Positions 1 to 5,411 of a DNA stretch of 5,411 nt are shown piece by piece. The notes below the pieces were generated by a model. It was not told the origin of the DNA and made no database searches. It saw only the letters and a list, made by a program, of their open reading frames with translations. Both the position numbers and the translations under genes were made by a program. Where the stretch lies: contig CAJMPM010000119.1 of assembly GCA_905215225.1 (NCBI GenBank), positions 1-5,411 of the forward strand, written 5' to 3'. Position 1 is the stretch's first letter; every line of letters begins with the position of its first letter. Origin of the DNA: an uncultured bacterium (GTDB lineage: Bacteria > Actinomycetota > Coriobacteriia > Coriobacteriales > Coriobacteriaceae).

Positions 1-50
1 CGATTCTCGCCAAACACGTGATCGAAGCGGCCGAGCGCGCATCGAAATAG
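1..50 (+). CDS. 3' end of an unidentified upstream gene
   Basis: Reading from base 3, the frame gives ILAKHVIEAAERASK and stops at TAG (48-50). The residue mix (Ala, Glu, Lys and Arg in an amphipathic helical pattern) and the GC-rich third positions look like a genuine C-terminus. The other two forward frames look poor: one stops at base 21, and the other runs into the AT-rich segment with an unlikely composition. Only 15 residues are visible, so no family can be named. The gene ends 34 bases before the inverted-repeat element, so that element sits between this gene and the dipeptidase. Confidence 0.6.
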   Translation, partial: ILAKHVIEAAERASK

Positions 51-83
51 GCGTTTTGAAGCTGTTTGAGGGGTTAGTTCTAT

Positions 84-125
84 ACCCCGTGGACAAAAAA
101 TGCCAAATATGAGTAGTGTTGCCAA
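84..125 (+). repeat. Left arm of long inverted repeat
   Basis: This arm matches the reverse complement of 282-324 with four mismatches and one single-base gap. The core at 94-115 (one C, six A, then TGCCAAATATGAGTA) matches perfectly over 22 bases. The outer part reads ACCCCGTGG here; the other arm has one extra T in the equivalent place. Confidence 0.85.
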
Positions 126-153
126 GATAGTCACATATATTTTAGGTTAATTT

Positions 154-197
154 GGCTCTCTAACGATATTTATTATCGATAGAGAGCCTATTTTATT
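154..197 (+). terminator. Strong hairpin followed by a T-rich run, inside the inverted-repeat element
   Basis: GGCTCTCTA (154-162) pairs perfectly with TAGAGAGCC (180-188). After one A/A mismatch, CGATA (164-168) pairs with TATCG (174-178) around a five-base loop. The plus strand then reads TATTTTATT, giving the shape of an intrinsic terminator for + strand transcription. The minus-strand side lacks a T run. It could terminate transcripts from the upstream gene or a short RNA started inside the element. It may also be a structural feature of the element itself. Confidence 0.55.
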
Positions 198-281
198 GGA
201 CCTATGGGGAATTACATCATCTAATTTTTGAACAAATGTAGACTTCCGGCACCCATGCGTAGCAAAAATGCTGTTACTAAA

Positions 282-324
282 TTGGTGACAGTACTCATAT
301 TTGGCATTTTTTGACCACAGGGGT
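282..324 (-). repeat. Right arm of long inverted repeat
   Basis: This is the reverse-complement partner of 84-125; the perfect 22-base core lies at 292-313. The arm ends 81 bases before the dipeptidase start codon. It also carries TTGACC (311-316), a good match to a -35 hexamer on the + strand, but no convincing -10 box follows at the right distance. Confidence 0.85.
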
Positions 325-392
325 TGCCGGTGCCGTGGTTTCGCCCTTTCTGCTCCGAAGCGATACACTGTTGCCGTTTGATTTCTTCGCTC

Positions 393-399
393 AAGGAGG
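393..399 (+). promoter_or_regulatory. Shine-Dalgarno site that fixes the dipeptidase start
   Basis: AAGGAGG (393-399) is a near-perfect ribosome binding site. It directly abuts an in-frame ATG at 400, which is too close to use, and stands 6 bases before the ATG at 406, which is ideal. The second ATG is therefore chosen. Confidence 0.8.
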
Positions 400-405
400 A
401 TGCGC

Positions 406-1929
406 ATGCCGTGCACAACGATTCTGGTCGGTAAGAACGCAAGCTACGACGGGTCGACGCTTGTCGCCCGCAACGAGGACTCGTCCAACGGGGTGTTTGA
501 GCCCAAGCGTATGCGCGTGGTGCATCTCGACGAGCAGCCGCGCGTCTACACGAGCGTCCTGAGTCACCTGACCGTTGAACTGCCCGATAACCCCATGCGC
601 TACACGTGCGTCCCCGATGTTGTCCCGGGCCACGGCATCTGGGCCGAGGCCGGTTTCAACGAGCTCAATGTGGGCATGTCCGCAACCGAGACGCTCACCA
701 CCAACGAGCGCGTCCGCGGCGCCGATCCGCTTGTGGACTACGTACCCGCCAAGGGCAACGAGGGCGAGGACGGCTATGTTCCGGCGCAGCCCGGCGGTCT
801 GGGCGAGGAGGACATGGTGACCCTGGTGCTGCCGTATGCCAAGTCCGCCCGCGGCGGCGTGCGTATCCTGGGCGACCTGCTCGAGCGCTACGGTACCTAC
901 GAGAACAACGGCATTGCCTTTAGTGACGTTGACGAGATCTGGTGGCTCGAGACCATCGGCGGCCACCACTGGATCGCCACGCGCGTGCCCGATGACGCCT
1001 ATGTGACCATGCCTAACCAGCTGGGTATCGATAGCTTTGACCTGGACGATGCCGAGGGCGCTCAGGTCGACCACATGTGCTCCGCCGACCTGCGCTCCTG
1101 GATGGCCGAGTGGCATCTGGACCTGACGCTGGGCGTTAAGGGCGACGGTCCCGCCGCGGTCTTTAACCCGCGCGAGGCCTTTGGCTCGCACAGCGACAGC
1201 GACCACGTCTACAACACGCCGCGCGCCTGGTACATGCAGCGCTGCCTCAACCCCAGCGACGTGTGGGATGGCCCCGACGCCGACTACACGCCCGAGAGCG
1301 ACGATATCCCCTGGAGCCGCGTGCCCGAGCACAAGGTGACCATCGAGGATATCAAGTACGTGCTTTCGAGTCACTACCAGGGCACGGAGTACGACTGCTA
1401 CGGCAGCAAGGGCACGCCCGCCACGCGCGGCGCCTATCGTCCCATCGGCATCAACCGCAACAGCCAGCTCGCCGTGCTGCAGCTGCGCCCCTATGCGCAG
1501 CCGGCGTATCGCGCCGTGCAGTGGATGGCGTTTGGCTCCAACTCGTTTAACGCGCTCGTGCCGCTGTACGCCAATGTCGAGACCATGCCCGAGTACTATG
1601 CCGGCACGCAGGCCCGCGTGACGTCCGAGAATTTCTATTGGGCAAATCGCCTGATCGGTGCCTTGGCCGATGTTCGCTTCCACGAGTGCTGTCGCGCAGT
1701 CGAGGACTATCAGGAGAAGGTCGGCGGCATGGGCCACAAGCAGATTCACGACGTTGACGCTGTCGTGGCCGCGCTGCCCGAGGCCGAGGCGCCCGCCGAG
1801 CTCGCCCGCGCCAACGAGGCCTTTGCCGAGCTCGTGCGCGTGGAGACCGATGCTCTGTTGGGCAAGGTGCTCTACACCACGAGCTGTGCCATGAAGAATT
1901 CCTTCGCGATGAACGATAACGTAAGGTAA
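406..1929 (+). CDS. pepD: C69-family dipeptidase (PepD-like, Ntn-hydrolase fold)
   Basis: This 507-residue protein fits the usual length of about 470-510 for peptidase family C69, whose members cleave dipeptides in the cytoplasm through an N-terminal-nucleophile cysteine. What is visible: MPCTTILVG at the start puts the candidate nucleophile at Cys3. ARNEDS (21-26) supplies the family's Arg-Asn-x-Asp segment. GFNELNVGMSATETLTTN (83-100) and EIWWLETIGGHHWIA (177-191) followed by the Asp-rich segment and Asn204 are family hallmarks. There is no signal peptide or membrane segment, so it should be intracellular. The start is set by AAGGAGG 6 bases upstream. With MPC as the N-terminus, two residues must be removed to expose Cys3, an inference from how Ntn hydrolases mature. 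It is followed by its own terminator and appears monocistronic. A relative with amidase activity is possible, but the C69 assignment is strong. Confidence 0.93.
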   Translation: MPCTTILVGKNASYDGSTLVARNEDSSNGVFEPKRMRVVHLDEQPRVYTSVLSHLTVELPDNPMRYTCVPDVVPGHGIWAEAGFNELNVGMSATETLTTNERVRGADPLVDYVPAKGNEGEDGYVPAQPGGLGEEDMVTLVLPYAKSARGGVRILGDLLERYGTYENNGIAFSDVDEIWWLETIGGHHWIATRVPDDAYVTMPNQLGIDSFDLDDAEGAQVDHMCSADLRSWMAEWHLDLTLGVKGDGPAAVFNPREAFGSHSDSDHVYNTPRAWYMQRCLNPSDVWDGPDADYTPESDDIPWSRVPEHKVTIEDIKYVLSSHYQGTEYDCYGSKGTPATRGAYRPIGINRNSQLAVLQLRPYAQPAYRAVQWMAFGSNSFNALVPLYANVETMPEYYAGTQARVTSENFYWANRLIGALADVRFHECCRAVEDYQEKVGGMGHKQIHDVDAVVAALPEAEAPAELARANEAFAELVRVETDALLGKVLYTTSCAMKNSFAMNDNVR

Positions 1930-1947
1930 AGACGGCCTTGCAGCGAG

Positions 1948-1992
1948 CGAGCGGGGCAAACGCCGTCAAAGGCTTTGCCCCGCTCGATTTCT
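1948..1992 (+). terminator. Intrinsic terminator after the dipeptidase gene
   Basis: CGAGCGGGGCAAA (1948-1960) pairs perfectly over 13 bases with TTTGCCCCGCTCG (1974-1986), and GCC/GGC can extend the stem inside the loop. The tail is ATTTCTATCTT, T-rich but interrupted. It lies 18 bases after the TAA stop and separates the dipeptidase from the next unit. On the minus strand there is no T run. Confidence 0.7.
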
Positions 1993-2077
1993 ATCTTGGC
2001 GGTAAAACGATTTTGTGTCGTTCGCTCAATCTTGGGTACAAGAAGGCCAATGCAGTTGTTCACGATTGGAGCCAACC

Positions 2078-2494
2078 ATGGTTATGAAATTCGATCAGCT
2101 TGTTAACGGTGCCATCAACGTGGGCTTCGGCGCCGCCGCCGTTGCCGGCGAGGGCGGCAAGAAGGTCCTCGACGACCTCAATACCAAAGGCGAGCAGGTT
2201 CGCAAGGACGCCGGCACCCCCGATATCGCCCGCAGTGTGTCCGACATGTTCGAGCAGGCCGGCGGCACCATCTCCGACCTGACCGAGCGCCTGGGCATGC
2301 AGGGTGAGACTGCGGCGCAGCGCGTGCTCGACGAGCTCATCCTGGCCCGCGTCCGCGTTATGACCGCCCCCGAGCGCACGGCCTTCCTGGCCCATGTGCG
2401 CGACATCGTCGATTCGCTCGAGGACAACGTGACCTCGGTGCCCGTCGAGTCCGTTGAGCCCGACGATGCAGAGGACACCGAAGAGGCCGAGTAG
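2078..2494 (+). CDS. Small phasin-like protein, probable partner of the downstream ABC1 kinase
   Basis: This 138-residue protein has no signal peptide and no membrane helix. A glycine/alanine-rich N-terminal segment (about 8-30, with VGFGAAAVAGEGGKK) leads into charged helical stretches (about 30-115, including DDLNTKGEQVRKD). The tail is strongly acidic (about 122-138, ending DAEDTEEAE). This layout resembles phasin-superfamily proteins, amphipathic helical proteins that bind lipid or polyester surfaces, but the match is by general shape and no catalytic motif is seen. ATG 2078 is chosen because GGAG (2068-2071) lies 6 bases before it. The in-frame GTG at 2015 would add 21 residues of poor composition with no ribosome binding site, and ATG 2084 is the alternative. 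The ABC1 kinase begins 8 bases after the stop, so the two are probably co-transcribed and translationally coupled. A weak promoter (TTGTGT 2013-2018, TACAAG 2037-2042) may lie upstream. A conserved protein of unknown role remains possible. Confidence 0.75.
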   Translation: MVMKFDQLVNGAINVGFGAAAVAGEGGKKVLDDLNTKGEQVRKDAGTPDIARSVSDMFEQAGGTISDLTERLGMQGETAAQRVLDELILARVRVMTAPERTAFLAHVRDIVDSLEDNVTSVPVESVEPDDAEDTEEAE

Positions 2495-2502
2495 CAGCGC
2501 AG

Positions 2503-4266
2503 ATGGCAGATTCCACCACCGATTACAACAATCAAGATCCCCTGGGTGACGAGACGGCGGTTGTCGATGAGGTCGAGGCCGCTGTCTCGGGCGCTCGCAA
2601 GAAGCCGCGTGCTGTCGATATGGTCCCCGAGGAGCCCGACGCGATGGCGCCGGACGAGGAATACCAGCTCACGCCGGCGGGTCGTCGTGAGCGCATTGGG
2701 CAGATCGTTCGCCTGATCAAAAAGTACCGCGTATGGGATAACCTCACGCCGGTGCGTCTGCGTCGTCTGCTCGAAGAGCTCGGTCCCATGTTCGTCAAGA
2801 TGGGGCAGATTCAGGCTAACCGCTCCGAGATTTTGCCGCAGCGGTTTTGCGACGAGCTCCGTCGCCTGCGCTCCGACGTAGAGCCGGTGCCATATGAGGT
2901 AGTGCTCCGCTGTCTGGAAGAGGAATACGGCCAGCGCCTGGGGCAGATGTTCGACGCGATCGACCCCAACCCGCTCGGAAGCGCGTCGCTCGCGCAGGTG
3001 CACCGCGCTCGTCTGGTGACGGGCGAGGACGTGGCCGTCAAGGTGCAGCGCCCCGGTGCGCAGCAGGTTATGGCACAGGACATCGATATCATTCGCTCGG
3101 TGGTGCGCATCGTTTCCAAGTTCGTCAACACCGATCAATTCGTTGACCTGCACGGCGTAGTCGAGGAGTTGTGGACCTCGTTTCGCGAGGAGACCAACTT
3201 TTTGGCCGAGGCCAAAAACCTCAACGATTTCTATGACTTCCACAAAAGCGTGCACGGCGTTTCGTGTCCCAAATCCTACCTGGACCTTTGCACTGAGCAC
3301 GTCGTGGTCATGGACTACATCGACGGTATTTCCATCGCCGATCCCGAGCGCCTGGTGGCCGAGGGCTATGACCTGGAAAAGATCGGCTCGGCGATTGTCG
3401 AGGACTATTCGACGCAGGTGCTCGATGACGGCTTTTTCCATGCCGACCCGCATGCGGGAAACATCATCCTCAAGGACGGCATCGTCTACTTTATTGACCT
3501 GGGCATGGTCGGGCGTATGTCGAGCCACGACCGCGGTATCGTCAAGGACATGATTTTCGCCGTGGCCGAGGGCGACGTGCCCAAGCTCAAGGATTCGCTC
3601 ATGCGCTTTGCCGTGACGCGCGGCGACTCGGCCGAGCTCGACCATTCGGCCTTTTTGTCCGATTTGGACTTTATCGTCGCCGACTTTGCGGGTCTCGACC
3701 TTAAGGATCTTGATATCGGCGAGTTTTTGACCTCGCTGCTAAACCTGGCGCGCAAAAACGACGTTGAGCTGCCGAGCGTGGTGACGATGTTCGCCCGCGG
3801 CATGGTGACGCTCGAGGGCCTGCTGACCGAGTACATGCCCGACGTCAACATGATCCAGATCATCCAGACGCACATCAAAAACGAGAAGAGCACCTATGCG
3901 CGCGTGCGCGAAATGGGGCGCGATCTTGCCGCGAGCAGCTATCGCGCGGCGAAGGGCTCACTCGAGGCGGCTGAGTATCTGGGCCTGGCTTCGCGTATGC
4001 TCACACGCGGCCAGCTTAAGGTGAACACGCAGATCATGAGCAGCGATAAGGCGCTGCGACAGCTGGGTGGGATTATCGACCGCATGTCGATGGCAATTGT
4101 GATTGCCGGCCTGTTTATCGGTTCGTCGGTGGTGTACTACGCGCGCATCGAGCCGGTTGTGTTTGGTATCCCGGTCATTGGCTTTATGGGCTACGTGAGC
4201 GCGCTGGTGCTGGCGCTGATGTTGGGCCGCGAGATCTGGCGCAACAGTCACGGCGGCAAGCGTTAG
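2503..4266 (+). CDS. ABC1/AarF/UbiB-family atypical kinase, membrane-anchored
   Basis: This 587-residue protein has the family's protein-kinase-like fold. In order: an acidic, probably disordered leader (1-60); the family-specific KxGQ motif (KMGQ, 99-102); the nucleotide loop GSASLAQVHRA (159-169), equivalent to the Ala-rich loop; VAVK with Lys180; the helix EETNFLAEAKN (229-239); the catalytic loop FFHADPHAGNI (311-321) with Asp315 and Asn320; and IDLG with metal-binding Asp332 (331-334). Two hydrophobic helices near 529-546 and 552-574 anchor the C-terminus. Known family members (UbiB, Coq8, plant ABC1K) support isoprenoid-quinone or lipid metabolism through ATPase-like activity. The substrate here is unknown, and an anaerobe of this type need not make ubiquinone. 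The usual ExD motif reads E230-T-N232. The start has no clear ribosome binding site and follows the phasin-like stop by 8 bases, suggesting coupling. A terminator follows at 4353-4380. Confidence 0.93.
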   Translation: MADSTTDYNNQDPLGDETAVVDEVEAAVSGARKKPRAVDMVPEEPDAMAPDEEYQLTPAGRRERIGQIVRLIKKYRVWDNLTPVRLRRLLEELGPMFVKMGQIQANRSEILPQRFCDELRRLRSDVEPVPYEVVLRCLEEEYGQRLGQMFDAIDPNPLGSASLAQVHRARLVTGEDVAVKVQRPGAQQVMAQDIDIIRSVVRIVSKFVNTDQFVDLHGVVEELWTSFREETNFLAEAKNLNDFYDFHKSVHGVSCPKSYLDLCTEHVVVMDYIDGISIADPERLVAEGYDLEKIGSAIVEDYSTQVLDDGFFHADPHAGNIILKDGIVYFIDLGMVGRMSSHDRGIVKDMIFAVAEGDVPKLKDSLMRFAVTRGDSAELDHSAFLSDLDFIVADFAGLDLKDLDIGEFLTSLLNLARKNDVELPSVVTMFARGMVTLEGLLTEYMPDVNMIQIIQTHIKNEKSTYARVREMGRDLAASSYRAAKGSLEAAEYLGLASRMLTRGQLKVNTQIMSSDKALRQLGGIIDRMSMAIVIAGLFIGSSVVYYARIEPVVFGIPVIGFMGYVSALVLALMLGREIWRNSHGGKR

Positions 4267-4352
4267 CATTTTTCGGGATTGGGGAAAGACGGATCCTTTT
4301 GCTCGGCACTCCATCCTTGTCCTTTTCTATCGCAAACCATAGCTTTTACCTT

Positions 4353-4380
4353 GGGCTTCGCCTGTGTGCGGGGCCCTTTT
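4353..4380 (+). terminator. Intrinsic terminator after the ABC1 kinase gene
   Basis: GGGCTTCGC (4353-4361) pairs with GCGGGGCCC (4368-4376) over nine base pairs, two of them G-U, around a six-base loop (CTGTGT), and is followed directly by TTTT. It lies 86 bases past the kinase stop codon. Bases 4267-4352 between them show no gene or clear signal. Confidence 0.7.
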
Positions 4381-4406
4381 GCGTGATACCATACTGACAG
4401 TAAAAA
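4379..4406 (+). promoter_or_regulatory. Candidate promoter for the riboswitch-controlled transcript
   Basis: TTGCGT (4379-4384) as -35 and TAAAAA (4401-4406) as -10 are 16 bases apart. Initiation would fall near 4413, just before the riboswitch P1 stem at 4417. Both boxes are imperfect; the call rests mainly on position, between the preceding terminator and the riboswitch. The -35 overlaps the terminator's T run. Confidence 0.4.
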
Positions 4407-4416
4407 TCGATGGCCT

Positions 4417-4589
4417 AGATGGTGGTGCGGAGACGCACGAATGCGTAGTTTTCCTGCGCGTTTGGGAGAATCGGGGTGCAAGTCCCCGGCTGTACCAGTA
4501 ACCGTAATTCCTCTTGGCCCGGGATGGTCGCGTCGCAGATCGGACGGCGCGCCCGGGTTGGTAGGGTTAAGTCGGATCGCCTCCCATCT
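4417..4589 (+). promoter_or_regulatory. Cobalamin (B12) riboswitch aptamer
   Basis: This RNA leader binds an adenosyl- or other cobalamin and controls the gene behind it. Seen in order: an outer P1 stem, AGATGG (4417-4422) pairing with CCATCT (4584-4589); the conserved core around 4466-4508, including GGGAGAATC, GGGGTGCAAGTCCCC and GGCTGTACCAGTAACCGTAA; a peripheral arm closed by CCCGGG (4518-4523) with CCCGGG (4552-4557); and a B12-box-like segment AGTCGGATCGCCTCCC (4570-4585), close to the family consensus AGYCAGGAgACCTGCC. Order and spacing match cobalamin riboswitches. The exact class was not assigned. It faces the secreted-protein gene in the same direction. Confidence 0.88.
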
Positions 4590-4732
4590 TGCACGTGGCC
4601 GCGGCACATGCCGCCGGTACGCGTTGGGCTCTGGAGGGAAGGGGGACCCCGATGGGGGTACTCGAGCGCAATGTGCGCGATGACGTGGGGCAGCCGCTGG
4701 GCAATGCTCCAAGTTCAGACAATAGGAGACAA
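4590..4732 (+). other. Long GC-rich leader / expression platform between riboswitch and start codon
   Basis: These 143 bases contain several possible hairpins: CCGCGGC (4599-4605) with GCCGC-C-GG (4610-4617), ACCCC/GGGGT (4646-4650 with 4655-4659), and a short CTCC (4707-4710) that could pair with the GGAG of the ribosome binding site (4725-4728). There is no run of three or more T anywhere, so no intrinsic terminator. Control is therefore more likely at translation initiation or through Rho. The leader has no stop in the frame of the downstream gene, and an in-frame ATG lies at 4652. Confidence 0.55.
4724..4728 (+). promoter_or_regulatory. Ribosome binding site of the secreted-protein gene
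   Basis: AGGAG (4724-4728) is 4 bases before ATG 4733 and 10 before the in-frame ATG 4739. Either could be used, and the two differ by only two residues. It supports a start here rather than at the in-frame ATG at 4652. As the likely target of riboswitch control it would have to be masked when B12 is bound. Confidence 0.65.
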
Positions 4733-5411
4733 ATGGATATGTTTGAGGACGAGTGCCAGCGCGCCTCGTGGCGTCGCCATGGAGCGATTGCCCGTGGCGT
4801 AGCCAAGCGCGGTCTGGTGGCGTTCCTGGCTTTTGCCATGGCTTTTGGCACCACGCCGGCGCAACTTTGGGCCGAGGGCGCTGAGGGCATTGCCGATGCC
4901 GTGGCTCAGGCTACGACGGGTGGCGAGGGCGCGACGGCCGACGAGGGCACTACTGCCGCCGATGCCGGCGCGAACAGTGCGCCGGCGAGCGCGGCTGACG
5001 ATGGCGCCGACGCAGATCAGGGCGCAACTGCGAGTGCCGCGAATAGTGCTGACACCGCCGCAGACAACGCGACTGAGTCCGAGAGCTCTGCTGCGATGCC
5101 TGCTGCTTCGGAGCAGAAGAACGCCGTTGCCGCCGCGTCCGCCACAACGCTTTCGAGCGAGGCTAAGGTCTATATCCAGGACGCCAAGGATAAGGACAAC
5201 TCGTATTCGACGAAGTCCGGCGCGCTCAATGTGGGTGATACGCTCTGGGCCAATATGTACGATGAGGTCGAGGACGACTGGTACGGCACTTCGACTGAGT
5301 CCGTTGCCAATCCCGGCACCTGCACCTTCATTGTACTCGGTACCGCCCTGCGCTTTTACCTGTGCGTCGCCGGAAATCGTGATATCGCTGCCGGTGCCTC
5401 TGCATCCGCCG
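4733..5411 (+). CDS. Secreted or cell-surface protein under B12 control (N-terminal part, runs off the window)
   Basis: The 226 visible residues stay open to the window edge. Residues 1-27 are Arg-rich; LVAFLAFAMAFG (28-39) is the hydrophobic core of a signal peptide, with likely cleavage after AQLWA (about residue 47). Residues 48 to about 140 form a low-complexity linker of Ala, Asp, Glu, Thr, Ser and Gly. From about 145 a folded domain begins (KVYIQDAKDKDNSYSTKSG, GDTLWANMYDE, VANPGT), which resembles repeated Ig-like modules of large Coriobacteriia surface proteins; this is recognised by pattern only. No anchor is visible because the C-terminus is missing. The riboswitch upstream suggests expression when B12 is scarce, so a role in extracellular corrinoid capture is inferred, not shown. 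Start 4733 is preferred for its AGGAG; ATG 4652 in frame would add 27 residues. Confidence 0.85.
   Translation, partial: MDMFEDECQRASWRRHGAIARGVAKRGLVAFLAFAMAFGTTPAQLWAEGAEGIADAVAQATTGGEGATADEGTTAADAGANSAPASAADDGADADQGATASAANSADTAADNATESESSAAMPAASEQKNAVAAASATTLSSEAKVYIQDAKDKDNSYSTKSGALNVGDTLWANMYDEVEDDWYGTSTESVANPGTCTFIVLGTALRFYLCVAGNRDIAAGASASA

Larger units (their letters stand above)
84..324. mobile_element. AT-rich segment bounded by long inverted repeats; possible miniature inverted-repeat element
   Basis: Two arms of about 42 bases (84-125 and 282-324) are reverse complements of each other and enclose a segment clearly richer in A/T than the flanking genes. No transposase-sized reading frame is present, so if mobile it would have to be moved in trans. 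The interior holds a separate strong hairpin (154-188). The longest fully contained reading frame I find is a 28-codon minus-strand one (307 to 221) with no ribosome binding site. An AGGGGTT direct repeat lies at 69-75 and 319-325, but it overlaps the right arm and is not placed like a clean target-site duplication. Long inverted ends, small size and intergenic position fit a MITE-like element. A conserved intergenic regulatory repeat is the alternative. Confidence 0.45.

Noticed and set aside
221..307. A 28-codon minus-strand ORF inside the inverted-repeat element (begins MPNMSTVTNL)
   Set aside because: There is no ribosome binding site and its start lies in the repeat arm. It may be read in annotations of repeat copies, but nothing here shows it is translated.
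341..369. Possible dipeptidase promoter with TACACT (364-369) as -10
   Set aside because: The hexamer at the matching -35 distance (341-346, TCGCCC) is poor, so no promoter can be supported here.
391..1959. Long minus-strand reading frame opposite the dipeptidase
   Set aside because: It is a shadow of a GC-rich gene: it is Ala/Val/Gly/His-rich and repetitive, with no family motif, while the + strand shows clear C69 motifs.
2015..2077. GTG start that would extend the phasin-like protein by 21 residues
   Set aside because: There is no ribosome binding site and the composition (several Cys, Trp, Gln) is unlike the rest of the protein. GGAG before ATG 2078 explains the start better.
2095..3645. 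Long minus-strand reading frame opposite the phasin-like gene and the kinase
   Set aside because: It spans two well-supported + strand genes and their junction, and has no recognisable domain. Long antisense open frames are expected at this base composition.
4263..4712. Minus-strand reading frame across the riboswitch
   Set aside because: It overlaps a structured RNA on the other strand and a terminator, and its Pro/Arg-rich translation has no domain character.
4476..4802. Plus-strand reading frame running from the riboswitch core into the secreted-protein gene
   Set aside because: It is out of frame with the signal peptide, lacks a ribosome binding site, and crosses the aptamer core.

Overview
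The window looks like a piece of a high-GC, Gram-positive, gut-type actinobacterial chromosome, most likely Coriobacteriia and close to Collinsella. This is inferred from the strongly GC-biased third codon positions, an N-terminal-Cys C69 dipeptidase, and a very Ala/Asp/Glu-rich secreted protein behind a B12 leader. No database was consulted, so the taxon is an informed guess. All supported genes lie on the + strand.

Layout. Bases 1-50 hold the last 15 codons of an unidentified upstream gene. Bases 51-405 contain no gene; most of this stretch is an AT-rich, 241-base segment (84-324) bounded by long imperfect inverted repeats, with a strong internal hairpin. It looks like an inserted miniature element. 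A C69-family dipeptidase (406-1929) follows and ends in an intrinsic terminator. Next comes a two-gene unit: a small phasin-like protein (2078-2494) and, 8 bases later, an ABC1/AarF/UbiB atypical kinase with two C-terminal membrane helices (2503-4266), again followed by a terminator (4353-4380). Bases 4267-4732 contain no gene. They hold that terminator, a candidate promoter, a cobalamin riboswitch (about 4417-4589) and a long GC-rich leader. The leader runs into an exported protein whose first 226 residues (4733-5411) are in the window: signal peptide, acidic Ala-rich linker, and the start of a folded repeat-type domain.

How the parts relate. The dipeptidase probably completes intracellular peptide breakdown. 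The phasin-like protein and the kinase are probably co-translated and may act together at the membrane or on a lipid substrate. The riboswitch makes the secreted protein B12-responsive, so it is a candidate for extracellular or surface corrinoid capture. That last link is the most interesting in the window. The second point of interest is the inverted-repeat element just upstream of the dipeptidase.
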